From Corynebacterium sp. HMSC074A01 (GTDB taxonomy: Bacteria; Actinomycetota; Actinomycetes; Mycobacteriales; Mycobacteriaceae), in assembly GCF_001831515.1 (NCBI RefSeq), contig NZ_KV825598.1:237906-284467 (forward strand): a stretch of DNA of 46,562 nucleotides. Reading direction: 5' to 3'. The notes beneath the pieces are model-generated. The model saw nothing but the letters and a program-made list of their open reading frames with translations. It searched no databases and was not told the DNA's origin. The position numbers and the translations under genes are program-made. Below, in pieces: positions 1 to 7,901 of this stretch (positions are counted from its first letter, which is position 1; each line of letters opens with the position of its first letter).

Positions 1-848
1 AACATGCCGAGCGCGGTGGCGAAGATCATGCCGAAGATGACCAGCGACATGATGAGGCCGAGCGTCGGGTTGATGTTGGTGATCAGGGTGAGCATGGGCA
101 TGTCGTCGCCAGCGATGTCGCCGACGGCGGCGAGCAGGCCGCAGGACAACAGGAGCAGCATGACCAGGTAGCCCATCCCGCCGAAGAAGCCGCCGAGGCC
201 GGCCGAGCGGGTATCGAGCTGGTTGCCGCCGATCACCAGGGCCATGGAGGCCACGCAGATGGCGTTGAGGCCGGTGTAATTGAGCGAGGAGATCCACCAG
301 TTCGGCAGCGTGGTGGAGACCTCCTGGGCCTGGATGTTGAACTGGGCCCAGTCGAGATCGGTGTTCACCAGGGTGTAGACGCAGCCGAAGATGACAAAGA
401 AGAGTAGCAGCGGGGTAATCGCGCCCACAGCGGCGGTGACCTTGTCCACGTCCATCATGCCGACAACCAGCACGAGGACCAGCATGAGCGTTGCGCCGAT
501 CCACACAGGCAGACCGAATTGCTGGTTCAGGTTCGCCCCGGCACCGGCGTACATGACGAAGCCGATAGAGAACAGGGTGGTGATCGTGGCGATGTCCAGG
601 ATCCAGGACATGATCTTGCTGGAGACGTTGCCCAGCACCTCCATGTGCTCCCGGGCCTGGTAGTAGGAACCGAGCTGGAGGATCGACACCCCGGCGATGA
701 GCATGAGCGCGGAGCTTAACGCTGCGCCCCAGATGCCCTGGGTGCCGAAGGCGGTGAAGTACTGCATGGTTTCTTGGCCCGAGGCGAAACCGGCACCGAC
801 CAGGACACCAATAAACGCAAGGGAGATGCTAATGGCATTTTTGAGCAT
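1..848 (-). CDS. YkvI-like integral membrane protein (partial, C-terminus beyond left edge)
   Basis: The minus strand is open from ATG at 848 to the window edge, giving 282 residues without a stop. The protein is almost entirely hydrophobic. It begins with a transmembrane segment containing GVLVGAGFASGQE, a small-residue motif near the N-terminus typical of the YkvI (COG3949) branch of APC-type transporters, and at least seven membrane spans follow. Substrate unknown. It lies 77 bp downstream of sigC on the same strand, so it may be cotranscribed, although the gap is large enough for its own promoter. The Shine-Dalgarno is weak (GGAAAG about 13 nt upstream). Family assignment rests on the N-terminal motif and hydropathy only. 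Confidence 0.8.
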   Translation of the reverse strand, partial: MLKNAISISLAFIGVLVGAGFASGQETMQYFTAFGTQGIWGAALSSALMLIAGVSILQLGSYYQAREHMEVLGNVSSKIMSWILDIATITTLFSIGFVMYAGAGANLNQQFGLPVWIGATLMLVLVLVVGMMDVDKVTAAVGAITPLLLFFVIFGCVYTLVNTDLDWAQFNIQAQEVSTTLPNWWISSLNYTGLNAICVASMALVIGGNQLDTRSAGLGGFFGGMGYLVMLLLLSCGLLAAVGDIAGDDMPMLTLITNINPTLGLIMSLVIFGMIFATALGM

Positions 849-925
849 GATGTGCCCACTGCTTTCCGTCTGTGTGGGGTGTTTCTGCACTTTCCGGGGG
901 ATAAGTTTAGTCGGTCACCTATTAA

Positions 926-1486
926 TTAGTGTGATTGGCCATCGCTGTCGGGGGAGGCGTGAATGAGATCACGCCGGGCGCGGGCGACGCGGGAGCGGAT
1001 GGTGCCCACGCGCACCCCGGCGATCGCGGCGGCTTCCTCGTAGGTGTAGCCCAGTACTTGGGTGAGGACTAAGGCTTCGCGGCGTTCGGGCCGGAGGGCG
1101 TCGAGAAGCATGCGGGCGTCGATGACGTCTGACCAGGCGTTCGGGTCGTCGGGACTGGGTTCCTGCGCGGCGACGTCGTCGTACTCGGCGGCCGACTTCC
1201 GCGGGCGCGCCATGTCGTGGCGCACCGAATCGATCCAGGCGCGGCGCGCGAGCGAGAGCAGCCAGGTGCGCGCCGAGGAGCGGGCCTTGAAACGCGGCAG
1301 CGCGCCGAGGACCCGCAGGTAGGTTTCCTGGGTGAGATCATCGGCGTGCTCGGCGCCGGCGAGGTGTGCGAGAAGACGCCACACGTCGTCTTGCGTGGCG
1401 GCAATAAATTGGGTCAGTGCAGCCTTGTTGCCGCGCCCGGCTTTGAGCGCGAGTTCGGTGACGTAGTCGTCGTCAGGGCTGCTCAC
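926..1486 (-). CDS. sigC: ECF RNA polymerase sigma factor SigC
   Basis: This 186-residue protein has the two-domain layout of ECF sigma factors. Region 2 (about 20-90) includes the DDLTQETYLRVL stretch that contacts core polymerase and the -10 element. Region 4 (about 130-180) contains the helix-turn-helix YTYEEAAAIAGVRVGTIRSR. In C. glutamicum sigC lies next to katA, as here, and is linked to control of respiratory oxidases (established knowledge). No anti-sigma gene is adjacent, and the neighbour downstream is a transporter-like membrane protein. The GTG start at 1486 follows a TAGCCT box by 8 nt with no Shine-Dalgarno, suggesting a leaderless transcript. It is divergent from katA across 82 bp. 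Confidence 0.88.
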   Translation of the reverse strand: MSSPDDDYVTELALKAGRGNKAALTQFIAATQDDVWRLLAHLAGAEHADDLTQETYLRVLGALPRFKARSSARTWLLSLARRAWIDSVRHDMARPRKSAAEYDDVAAQEPSPDDPNAWSDVIDARMLLDALRPERREALVLTQVLGYTYEEAAAIAGVRVGTIRSRVARARRDLIHASPDSDGQSH

Positions 1487-1494
1487 GAATGTTT

Positions 1495-1500
1495 AGGCTA
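1495..1500 (-). promoter_or_regulatory. -10 box of leaderless sigC promoter
   Basis: On the minus strand the hexamer TAGCCT ends 8 nt before the sigC GTG, fitting the corynebacterial TANNNT -10 consensus. Transcription would start at or next to the start codon. Confidence 0.5.
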
Positions 1501-1520
1501 CCAGCGCGCGCGAAAATCCC

Positions 1521-1526
1521 TAGGCT
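1521..1526 (+). promoter_or_regulatory. candidate -10 box for katA
   Basis: TAGGCT lies 42 nt before the katA ATG and fits TANNNT. It leaves room for a short leader carrying the AAGGAG ribosome-binding site at 1557-1562. It is 20 bp from the opposing sigC -10 box. Confidence 0.4.
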
Positions 1527-1568
1527 GGGCGGTGTACATGTCACCCATAGCGATGCAAGGAGTTAGCG

Positions 1569-3134
1569 ATGGCTGAGAAGAGCAAGGCAGAAGAGATCGT
1601 CGCGCGCGGCGAGCGCCCCGCAGGCAAGGGCCGCACCACGCAGCTGAGTGGTCAGCCGGTCGCCTCGGAGAATATTTCGGTTACGCAGGGGCGCCAGGGT
1701 GCGAACGTCCTGAACGACGTCCATCTGATTGAGAAGCTTGCCCACTTCAACAGGGAAAACGTCCCGGAGCGTATCCCGCACGCGAAGGGCCACGGTGCCT
1801 TCGGCGAGCTGCACATTACGGAGGACGTATCCAAGTACACCAAGGCGAAGCTGTTCCAGCCGGGGACTGTGACCCCGATGGCGGCGCGCTTTTCCACCGT
1901 TGCCGGCGAGGCCGGCTCGCCGGACACCTGGCGCGATGTCCACGGCTTCGCGCTGCGCTTTTACACCGAGGACGGCAACTACGACATCGTGGGCAATAAC
2001 ACCCCGACGTTCTTTTTGCGCGACGGGATTAAGTTCGCCGACTTCATCCACTCCCAGAAGCGTCAGCCCAACTCGGGCCTGCGCGACGACGAGATGCAGT
2101 GGGACTTCTGGACCCGCACGCCGGAGTCCGCGCACCAGGTGACCTACCTGCTGGGCGACCGTGGCACCCCGAAGACCTCGCGCCACCAGGACGGCTTCGG
2201 CTCCCACACCTTCCAGTGGATCAACGAAGAAGGCACCCCGGTGTGGGTGAAGTACCACTTCAAGACCCGCCAGGGCTGGGAGTGCTTCACCGACGAGGAG
2301 GCCACCGAGAAGGCCGGCACCGACCCGGACTTCCAGCGCGCGGACCTCTTCAACGCGATCGCCGAGGGCGACTACCCGGTCTGGGACGTCAAGGTGCAGA
2401 TCATGCCGTTCGAGGAGGCGAAGGACTACCGCTTTAACCCCTTCGACCTGACCAAGACCTGGTCGCAGAAGGACTACCCGCTGATCGACGTCGGCTACTT
2501 CGTGCTCAACCGCAACCCGAAGAACTTCCACGCCCAGATCGAGCAGCTCGCACTCGACCCGGCCAACCTGGTCCCGGGCGTCGGCCTGTCGCCGGACCGC
2601 ATGCTGCAAGCCCGCGTGTTCGCCTACTCGGACCAGCAGCGCTACCGCATCGGCGCGAACTACAAGGACCTGCCGGTCAACCGCCCGATCAATGAGGTGA
2701 ACACCTACTCCGAGCGTGGCAGCATGGCGTACTTCTTCAACGAGGAGAACGAGCCGAACTACACGCCGAACCGCACCGACAAGGGCGCGGGCTACCTGGA
2801 CAATGGCGAGGACTCCTCGTCCAACTTCACCGACTACGGCCAGGCTGCAAACCTCTACGTCAACCCGGACCCGCACGGCACCGACCTGGTGCGCGAGGCC
2901 TACGTCAAGCACGCCGAGGACGATGACTTCGGCCAGGCCGGCACGCTCTACCGCGACGTCTTCGATGACGGGGAGAAGGAGCGTTTCGTCCACAACATCA
3001 CCAACAAGATGCTGGCGATTAAGGACAAGGACGTCGAAGAGCGCGTCTACGCCTACTGGGGCAAGGTCGACGCGGACCTGGAGACCAAGGTTCGCGAGTC
3101 CCTGGCGAAGAAGCGCGCTGAGCAGGGGAAGTAG
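1569..3134 (+). CDS. katA: monofunctional haem catalase
   Basis: Decomposes hydrogen peroxide to water and oxygen in the cytoplasm. The 521 residues match the length of small-subunit (clade 3) catalases. The N-terminal third has the active-site block ERIPHAKGHGAFGELH, containing the catalytic His, followed by the haem-pocket region with the distal Asn (NNTPTFFLRDG). The proximal haem-ligand motif RVFAYSDQQRYRIG, with the Tyr ligand, is near residue 360. A strong AAGGAG sits 7 nt before the ATG. It is transcribed divergently from sigC, the same arrangement as in C. glutamicum. A large hairpin follows the stop codon, suggesting a monocistronic transcript. Confidence 0.96.
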   Translation: MAEKSKAEEIVARGERPAGKGRTTQLSGQPVASENISVTQGRQGANVLNDVHLIEKLAHFNRENVPERIPHAKGHGAFGELHITEDVSKYTKAKLFQPGTVTPMAARFSTVAGEAGSPDTWRDVHGFALRFYTEDGNYDIVGNNTPTFFLRDGIKFADFIHSQKRQPNSGLRDDEMQWDFWTRTPESAHQVTYLLGDRGTPKTSRHQDGFGSHTFQWINEEGTPVWVKYHFKTRQGWECFTDEEATEKAGTDPDFQRADLFNAIAEGDYPVWDVKVQIMPFEEAKDYRFNPFDLTKTWSQKDYPLIDVGYFVLNRNPKNFHAQIEQLALDPANLVPGVGLSPDRMLQARVFAYSDQQRYRIGANYKDLPVNRPINEVNTYSERGSMAYFFNEENEPNYTPNRTDKGAGYLDNGEDSSSNFTDYGQAANLYVNPDPHGTDLVREAYVKHAEDDDFGQAGTLYRDVFDDGEKERFVHNITNKMLAIKDKDVEERVYAYWGKVDADLETKVRESLAKKRAEQGK

Positions 3135-3170
3135 TTTCTCTCTCGCTGTGTAAGCGAGTGTGAGCCAGAG

Positions 3171-3204
3171 CCCGTCACAGTCTGCGGCCGCGGACTGTGG
3201 CGGG
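3171..3204 (+). terminator. hairpin after katA, probable terminator
   Basis: Arms 3171-3182 (CCCGTCACAGTC) and 3193-3204 (GACTGTGGCGGG) pair over 12 bp with one mismatch. The 10-nt loop contains the self-complementary GCGGCCGC. There is no U-tract immediately after it, only the TTTT of the next hairpin, so termination efficiency is uncertain. Confidence 0.45.
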
Positions 3205-3236
3205 CATGACTTTTGTCATGCGCAATTGGTGACAAA
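3204..3236. promoter_or_regulatory. overlapping inverted repeats upstream of ABC exporter operon
   Basis: GCATGAC (3204-3210) and GTCATGC (3215-3221) form a perfect 7-bp palindrome around TTTT. The overlapping TTTGTCA (3212-3218) and TGACAAA (3230-3236) form a second perfect pair 11 bp apart. They lie 43-75 bp before the ATPase start, a plausible operator position, for example for the response regulator encoded in the same operon. The latter is inference. Confidence 0.4.
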
Positions 3237-3278
3237 CGCTTCTACCAGCCGGGATGCGTCTTCGGCAGGGTAGAAATC

Positions 3279-4220
3279 ATGGAAAACGTCATCGAAGTAC
3301 AAAATTTGCAACGGCGGTACGGCGAGTTCACCGCGGTCGACGGCATCAGCTTGCACGTCGCCCGCGGCGAGGCCTACGGGCTGCTCGGCACCAACGGTGC
3401 GGGTAAAACGTCCACGCTGGAGATCCTGGAGGGGCTTGCGGCACCCACCGCGGGCGAAGTGCGCGTCCTGGGGATGGACCCCGTGGCGGACCGCGCAAGC
3501 GTACGCCCGCACACCGGCATCATGCTGCAGTCTGGCGGACTGCCGCGCGCCCTGTCCGTGGAAGAAACGCTGACCATGTGGGCAGGCACGTGCACCGCGC
3601 CGCTGCCTATCGACGATGTCCTGGCGGACGTGCAGCTCACGCATAGGCGCGACGTGAAGGTTGGCGCGCTGTCCGGCGGCGAGCAACGCCGCCTCGACCT
3701 TGCCTGCGCGCTGCTGGGAAGCCCGGATGTGATCTTCCTGGACGAGCCGACGACCGGGCTGGACCCGGAATCCCGACGCCGCGTGTGGGAGCTTTTGCGC
3801 GAGCTGAAAAGCCGCGGCGTGACCATCGTGTTGACCACGCACTACCTGGAGGAGGCCGAGTTCCTCTGCGACCGCATTGCGATCATGCACGGTGGCCGCA
3901 TCGAGGTCGAGGGCACGACCACGGAGTTGGCGCGCACGGTGCCCTCATCCATCGAGTTCGTACTGCCCAGCGCCCAGGTACCTGAATTGCCAACCCTGCC
4001 CGGCTCGCTGGTGCACAGCAACGAAACCGCCGAGGGCATGCAGGTTGCGGTCCACACCTCCCGGCTGCAGGACGACGCCTTCGCGATCCTTGCGTGGGCG
4101 CGCGAGCACAACCTCGAACTGACCCAGTTCGCGGCGCAGCCTGCGAGCCTTGAGCGCGTCTTCCACGACATCGCAGAAGCGCAGAATACCCACACCACCC
4201 GAAAGGACGAAGCAGCATGA
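3279..4220 (+). CDS. ABC transporter ATP-binding protein (drug/antibiotic export type)
   Basis: Energises the permease encoded next to it. From ATG 3279 the product has 313 residues. The order of motifs is Walker A GTNGAGKT, Q-loop MLQSGG, signature LSGGEQRRLDLA, Walker B VIFLDEPTTGLD and the H-loop TTHYLEE. A C-terminal extension of about 90 residues resembles DrrA/CcmA-type ATPases. The frame is open 22 codons further upstream, but the family's N-terminus (MENVIEVQNL) and an AGGGT-like ribosome-binding site favour 3279. It overlaps the permease gene by 4 bp (ATGA), so translation is probably coupled. Together with the two-component genes it forms a sensor-regulator-exporter cassette like bacterial antibiotic-response modules. 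The substrate cannot be read from sequence. Confidence 0.92.
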   Translation: MENVIEVQNLQRRYGEFTAVDGISLHVARGEAYGLLGTNGAGKTSTLEILEGLAAPTAGEVRVLGMDPVADRASVRPHTGIMLQSGGLPRALSVEETLTMWAGTCTAPLPIDDVLADVQLTHRRDVKVGALSGGEQRRLDLACALLGSPDVIFLDEPTTGLDPESRRRVWELLRELKSRGVTIVLTTHYLEEAEFLCDRIAIMHGGRIEVEGTTTELARTVPSSIEFVLPSAQVPELPTLPGSLVHSNETAEGMQVAVHTSRLQDDAFAILAWAREHNLELTQFAAQPASLERVFHDIAEAQNTHTTRKDEAA

Positions 4221-5023
4221 GCACCACCACCACGATGAAACCCACCAACCACGCCACGCGCAGGCTGCGGTCGCTCGGCCGCGCCGAATGGCTGCAGTTC
4301 ACTCGCAACCGGCTGCTCGTGTTCACCGGCCTTGTCTTCCCGCTGCTCTTGCCCCTCTTCCTGTGGCTGGTCGGGGACCAGTCGGTCGGCTCGACCGCGG
4401 CGGCGTCTGAGGTGTTCGTGTTGTTCGCGCTCAGCTTTGGCGTGTTCTACCCTGCGCTGTCCATGGCGGTGACCAGGCGCGACGAGGGCGTGCTGAAGCG
4501 CTTGCGTACAGGGGAGTCCCGCGACTGGGAGCTTTTGACCGCCATCTGCCTCCCGCTTGCTGCGCTCACGCTCGCACTGATGGTCATCGTGGTGGTGGCA
4601 TTTTCGACCATGTCCATGGTGCTTCCGGTTGATCCGCCGGTACCGCATGTGTGGCCGAAGAACCCGCTCACCATGGTGCTTGCGATGCTGCTCGGCATTG
4701 CGGTCTCCCACGGGTTGGCCATGTTGACCAGTCGCTTTACCGAGAACGCGGAGGGCGCACAGATCACCTCGATGCCGGTGTTGATGCTCGTGATCTTCTC
4801 ACAGTCCGGGATCCGAGAGCACCTTCCCGAGGGGCTCACCAACATCATCGATCGCACACCCTTCGCGCTGACAAGCGACGTCTTCCGCGACGGGTGGGTC
4901 GGCGAGGGCTCCTTCGGCTCGCTGCTGGCAGATGCTGCAACGCCGCTGCTGCTGCTCGCGGTGTGGACCGCGGTACTGCTCGCAGTGGGGTATCAGCGTA
5001 TGCGCTGGGAAACGCACCGCTAG
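4217..5023 (+). CDS. ABC-2 type transporter permease
   Basis: Membrane partner of the preceding ATPase. The 268-residue protein has about six hydrophobic segments arranged as in ABC-2 permeases: one near residues 34-54, a block of helices between about 60 and 190, and a last helix near the C-terminus before a short basic tail. The start ATG at 4217 overlaps the ATPase stop by 4 bp. The downstream histidine kinase begins 32 bp after the stop, so one transcript probably covers all four genes. No substrate-specific feature is visible. Confidence 0.88.
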   Translation: MSTTTTMKPTNHATRRLRSLGRAEWLQFTRNRLLVFTGLVFPLLLPLFLWLVGDQSVGSTAAASEVFVLFALSFGVFYPALSMAVTRRDEGVLKRLRTGESRDWELLTAICLPLAALTLALMVIVVVAFSTMSMVLPVDPPVPHVWPKNPLTMVLAMLLGIAVSHGLAMLTSRFTENAEGAQITSMPVLMLVIFSQSGIREHLPEGLTNIIDRTPFALTSDVFRDGWVGEGSFGSLLADAATPLLLLAVWTAVLLAVGYQRMRWETHR

Positions 5024-5055
5024 TGCAGCGGCCGCTGCTAGTCTCGGAGCACATT

Positions 5056-6219
5056 ATGACGCAAGCACCACCCCTTCCCGCGGCGAGGAATTCGGATTCG
5101 GATTGCTCGTCGCGGTTCCTCAAGCTCAACCGTTGGTCGCTCATCGGGATGCTGTGGCTGTTCGTCCTGGCATTTTCCTCCATTATTTTGAACCGCTCGG
5201 AGGACATCGGCGCGGAGACATTTATGGGCATCGGCGTCGCGGTCGTGGCGTGCCTCACCGGAGCGATGGTGCTGGAAACCAGGCCGGAGCTGCGCCTTGA
5301 GGAAAGCGCCCACGGCGGCCGCTGGCTGCGGTGGGGGTTGTACGCCCACCTGATTGCGTTGGCGGTGTGCGTGGCTGCGTTCCTGTTCGCCCCGGCGCAG
5401 TGGAGGGCAGCGTCGGCAATCGCGCTCGGGGCCGTGTTCTTCAGCGTGCTGATTGCCTTCCTCCCGTTCCTGGCCAAAAAATGGGTGTGGACGGCGCTTG
5501 CGCTCGCGGGCGCATTCGCGCTCGTGAGTGCCTTCGGTTCGGTAGATACCGCCGCGATTGTGCTGGCCTACAGTATTGCGTGCGTGGTGACGGTTCCTTT
5601 TACCAAGTGGTTTTCCCGCGCGATGATTGAAACGGAGCGCGCCCGCCGCCTCGAGTCGCAGCTCGCCGCCGCGCAGGAGCGTTTGCGCATGTCGCAGGAC
5701 CTCCACGACACGATGGGGCAGCACCTCGCGGCGCTGACGATCAAGTCGCAGCTGGCACTCGCGCTCGCCGAGCGCGATGATCCGCGGGTGCCCAAGGAGC
5801 TGCGCGAGCTGCATGAGCTCACGCAGCGCGCTGCCTCCGACATGCGCAGCGTGGTAAATAACTACCGGACCCCCGACCTGGCCACCGAGCTTGAGAGCGC
5901 AAAGCAGGTGCTCGCAGGCGCTGGTGCCCAGGTCACGGTGACGGGCACCAGCGAGGATGTGCGTTCGGAGCTGCGCGAGACTGCGGCCTGGTTCGTGCGC
6001 GAGACCACGACGAATATCTTGCGCCATTCCCAGGCCACGGCCGTGTCGTACGCCTTGCAGCCGCACGCGATTACGGTGGCCAACGACAAGCCGAAGCCCG
6101 GAGAAGGCGGCGGCACGGGGCTGGAGGGGCTGCGGCGTCGGGCGGCGGAGCACGGGGCGTCGATAAGCGTGGAGCGCAGCGCAGAACGCTTCCGCGTGCA
6201 GCTTAAGGTGGACGCATGA
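5056..6219 (+). CDS. sensor histidine kinase, HisKA_3 (NarL-type) family
   Basis: Membrane sensor predicted to autophosphorylate and pass phosphate to the next gene's product. From ATG 5056 it has 387 residues. Four to six transmembrane helices occupy residues about 25-185. A dimerisation helix follows with the phospho-acceptor His217 in SQDLHDTMGQHL. The C-terminal ATPase domain has an N-box around RETTTNILRH and a G-box GGGTGLEGL. There is no PAS or large extracellular loop, the layout of intramembrane-sensing kinases such as DesK that often guard exporters. The frame is open much further upstream inside the permease gene, but that stretch is a shadow. The 4-bp overlap with the regulator gene supports coupling. 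Confidence 0.88.
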   Translation: MTQAPPLPAARNSDSDCSSRFLKLNRWSLIGMLWLFVLAFSSIILNRSEDIGAETFMGIGVAVVACLTGAMVLETRPELRLEESAHGGRWLRWGLYAHLIALAVCVAAFLFAPAQWRAASAIALGAVFFSVLIAFLPFLAKKWVWTALALAGAFALVSAFGSVDTAAIVLAYSIACVVTVPFTKWFSRAMIETERARRLESQLAAAQERLRMSQDLHDTMGQHLAALTIKSQLALALAERDDPRVPKELRELHELTQRAASDMRSVVNNYRTPDLATELESAKQVLAGAGAQVTVTGTSEDVRSELRETAAWFVRETTTNILRHSQATAVSYALQPHAITVANDKPKPGEGGGTGLEGLRRRAAEHGASISVERSAERFRVQLKVDA

Positions 6220-6824
6220 TTCGGGTCGTGTTGGTTGATGACGAAACGCTGGTTGCCGATTCCCTCGCCACGCTCATCGGCCTGGAGGAGGACATCGACG
6301 TGGTACACGTCGCCTACTCGGGCACGGACTTTCTTCAGTGGTGGGAGGCGTTGCCAGCGGCTTCGCGCCCGGATGTTGTGGTGACCGACCTGCAGCTTGG
6401 GGCGGGTCAGTTGGATGGCATTGCGCTCGCCTCGCTTATCGACGCCCGCGTGGTCGTCGTCACCAGCCACGCAAGGCCCAACGTGGTCCGGCGGGCCCTG
6501 GATTCCGAGGTGCTCGGGATGCTGCCTAAGACGGCTGCGGCCGGTGAGCTCGCGGCGGCGGTGCGGGCGGCGCATGCAGGCAAACGCTACGTCGACCCCG
6601 AGCTGGCGGCCGCCACGATCGCCGCCGGCCAGTCGCCGCTGACCGCGCGGGAGGCCGAGGTGCTGGAGCTTGTGGGCAAGGGCGGCTCGATCGAAGCGAT
6701 CGCGAGTGCTGCGCACCTTGCTCCCGGCACGACGCGGAACTACATCTCTTCCGCGATCACGAAAACCGGGGCGGAAAATCGCTTCGAGGCCTACACCATT
6801 GCTCGCGAGCGTGGCTGGCTGTAG
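6216..6824 (+). CDS. two-component response regulator, NarL/LuxR type
   Basis: DNA-binding partner of the preceding kinase. The 202-residue protein has a receiver domain (1-120) with the acidic pair Asp8-Asp9, the phosphorylated Asp58 in VVVTDLQL, and a conserved Lys near residue 107 (LPKTA). A LuxR-type helix-turn-helix is at about 137-200 (LTAREAEVLELVGKGGS). It starts within the kinase gene (ATGA overlap), ending the exporter-sensor operon. A likely target is its own operon, for example the inverted repeats at 3204-3236, but this is inference. The next gene, 3 bp beyond its stop, is on the opposite strand. Confidence 0.9.
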   Translation: MIRVVLVDDETLVADSLATLIGLEEDIDVVHVAYSGTDFLQWWEALPAASRPDVVVTDLQLGAGQLDGIALASLIDARVVVVTSHARPNVVRRALDSEVLGMLPKTAAAGELAAAVRAAHAGKRYVDPELAAATIAAGQSPLTAREAEVLELVGKGGSIEAIASAAHLAPGTTRNYISSAITKTGAENRFEAYTIARERGWL

Positions 6825-6827
6825 CGC

Positions 6828-7166
6828 CTACTGCGGCACGTTGCGCGAGGTCTTGTCCTTGGCGTCCACCACGGTCACGCCGTGGATGGAGCGGCCGATG
6901 ACGAAGGAGCCGACGGAGCCGATGATCCACACGCCCGCGATCGCGAGGATGGCGCGGATGAAGTCGTTGATGACAAAGCCGTCGGTGGACCAGCTCATCA
7001 GCAGGTTCGCGACGATCAGCAGCGGGAACGCTAGGCAGACCAGCGGGCCGAGCAGGTTCGCCCGAGTCAGCGCGTCGGGGGCGCGCAGCTGCAGCGAGGC
7101 GGTCGCCACCACGAAGACGGTGGCGATGACCACTAGGACAGCGACGATGATTTCGATGATGCTCAT
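6828..7166 (-). CDS. mrpG: Mrp Na+/H+ antiporter subunit G
   Basis: Last gene of the mrp operon, 112 residues, with three transmembrane helices (about 2-22, 38-58, 68-90) as in PhaG/MnhG/YufB proteins. The motif LRAPDALTRANLLGPLVCL between the first two helices corresponds to the conserved Leu-Pro-Asp-x-x-x-Arg region of the family. The frame is open a further 39 codons upstream, but the start at 7166 is favoured: its ATG shares one base with the mrpF stop (TAATG), a classic coupled arrangement. Its 3' end lies only 3 bp from the convergent response-regulator gene, with no terminator hairpin between them. Confidence 0.88.
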   Translation of the reverse strand: MSIIEIIVAVLVVIATVFVVATASLQLRAPDALTRANLLGPLVCLAFPLLIVANLLMSWSTDGFVINDFIRAILAIAGVWIIGSVGSFVIGRSIHGVTVVDAKDKTSRNVPQ

Positions 7167-7432
7167 TAGCGGCGTCCTCTCGAGATGATGCGGGCCATGG
7201 AAATGGTGGGGATCGCGCCACAGACGAGCGCGGCCAAAATGGCGATCTCGTAGGTGATCATGCTGGGGGTAAACAGCGTCCACACCAGGTAGATCGCGGC
7301 CATGGAGTAGAAGATGAGGTCTGCGAGCACCGAACGCGACAGCTCATCTTTGGTAAAGACGAGTTTGGCCAAACCCGCGAGCAGGCTCAGCGCCATGACG
7401 ATGATGCAGACGGTCATGATGGTCTGGAACAT
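7166..7432 (-). CDS. mrpF: Mrp Na+/H+ antiporter subunit F
   Basis: An 88-residue protein with three transmembrane helices, matching MnhF/PhaF in size and position. The Arg-Ser-Val-Leu-Ala-Asp segment after helix 1 (residues about 32-40) corresponds to the conserved Arg-x-x-x-x-Asp of the family, where the Asp is thought to matter for antiport activity. It starts 3 bp after mrpE and its stop overlaps the mrpG start, so it is translationally embedded in the operon. Confidence 0.88.
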   Translation of the reverse strand: MFQTIMTVCIIVMALSLLAGLAKLVFTKDELSRSVLADLIFYSMAAIYLVWTLFTPSMITYEIAILAALVCGAIPTISMARIISRGRR

Positions 7433-7435
7433 GGG

Positions 7436-7900
7436 CTAGTCCATCCTTTCGGCGGCAGGCAGGTTCTCCGCGTGCGCGTGGTCCAGGTCAGGGCCTAAGT
7501 GCTTATAGGGCTTCCACAGGACCTGGGAGGCGTCGATAGGCGTGTCCTTGAGCTCCGGCTTCAGGCGCTCCTCCATGTCGGCGAGGTCCTCGATCACCGC
7601 GAGCGGGTCGTCGCCGAAGGCGGCCTGCACGATGAGGAGGTCGCTGCCGTTTTCCGACGCCGCGTGGCGGAAGCCCAGCGACAGAGTGCCGGGGGTGGCG
7701 GTAATGGAGGTGGAAAACCAGAATCGGTCCCAGTCGGTGTGCACCCGCAGCGGGTAGAAGATCACGCAGGGCCGCAGGCCGGAGTCCGGCTTGAACGCGG
7801 CGATGGTGGCGTCGATGCCCGCGGCGTAGATTTCCTTGATCAGCCAGGCGCTGTAGCCGATGGCGTGGCCGAAGCTTTTGAGTGCAGATTGCTTTGCCAT
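7436..7900 (-). CDS. mrpE: Mrp Na+/H+ antiporter subunit E
   Basis: A 154-residue MrpE-like protein. The N-terminal part is a membrane-associated helix (about 12-38), followed by a soluble alpha-beta domain. The C-terminal half has the family's LGFR-x-LLIVQAAFGDDP pattern. The frame extends upstream to 7987, but that stretch lies inside mrpD. ATG 7900, 1 bp after the mrpD stop and preceded by GGAGG, is the credible start. MrpE is needed for assembly or stability of the complex in other bacteria (established knowledge). The acidic tail is longer than in many homologues. Confidence 0.85.
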   Translation of the reverse strand: MAKQSALKSFGHAIGYSAWLIKEIYAAGIDATIAAFKPDSGLRPCVIFYPLRVHTDWDRFWFSTSITATPGTLSLGFRHAASENGSDLLIVQAAFGDDPLAVIEDLADMEERLKPELKDTPIDASQVLWKPYKHLGPDLDHAHAENLPAAERMD

Positions 7901-7901
7901 G

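Noticed and set aside
1563..2993. 476-codon open frame antisense to katA
   Set aside because: Same artefact: mirror of catalase codon bias, with no start signal or recognisable domain.
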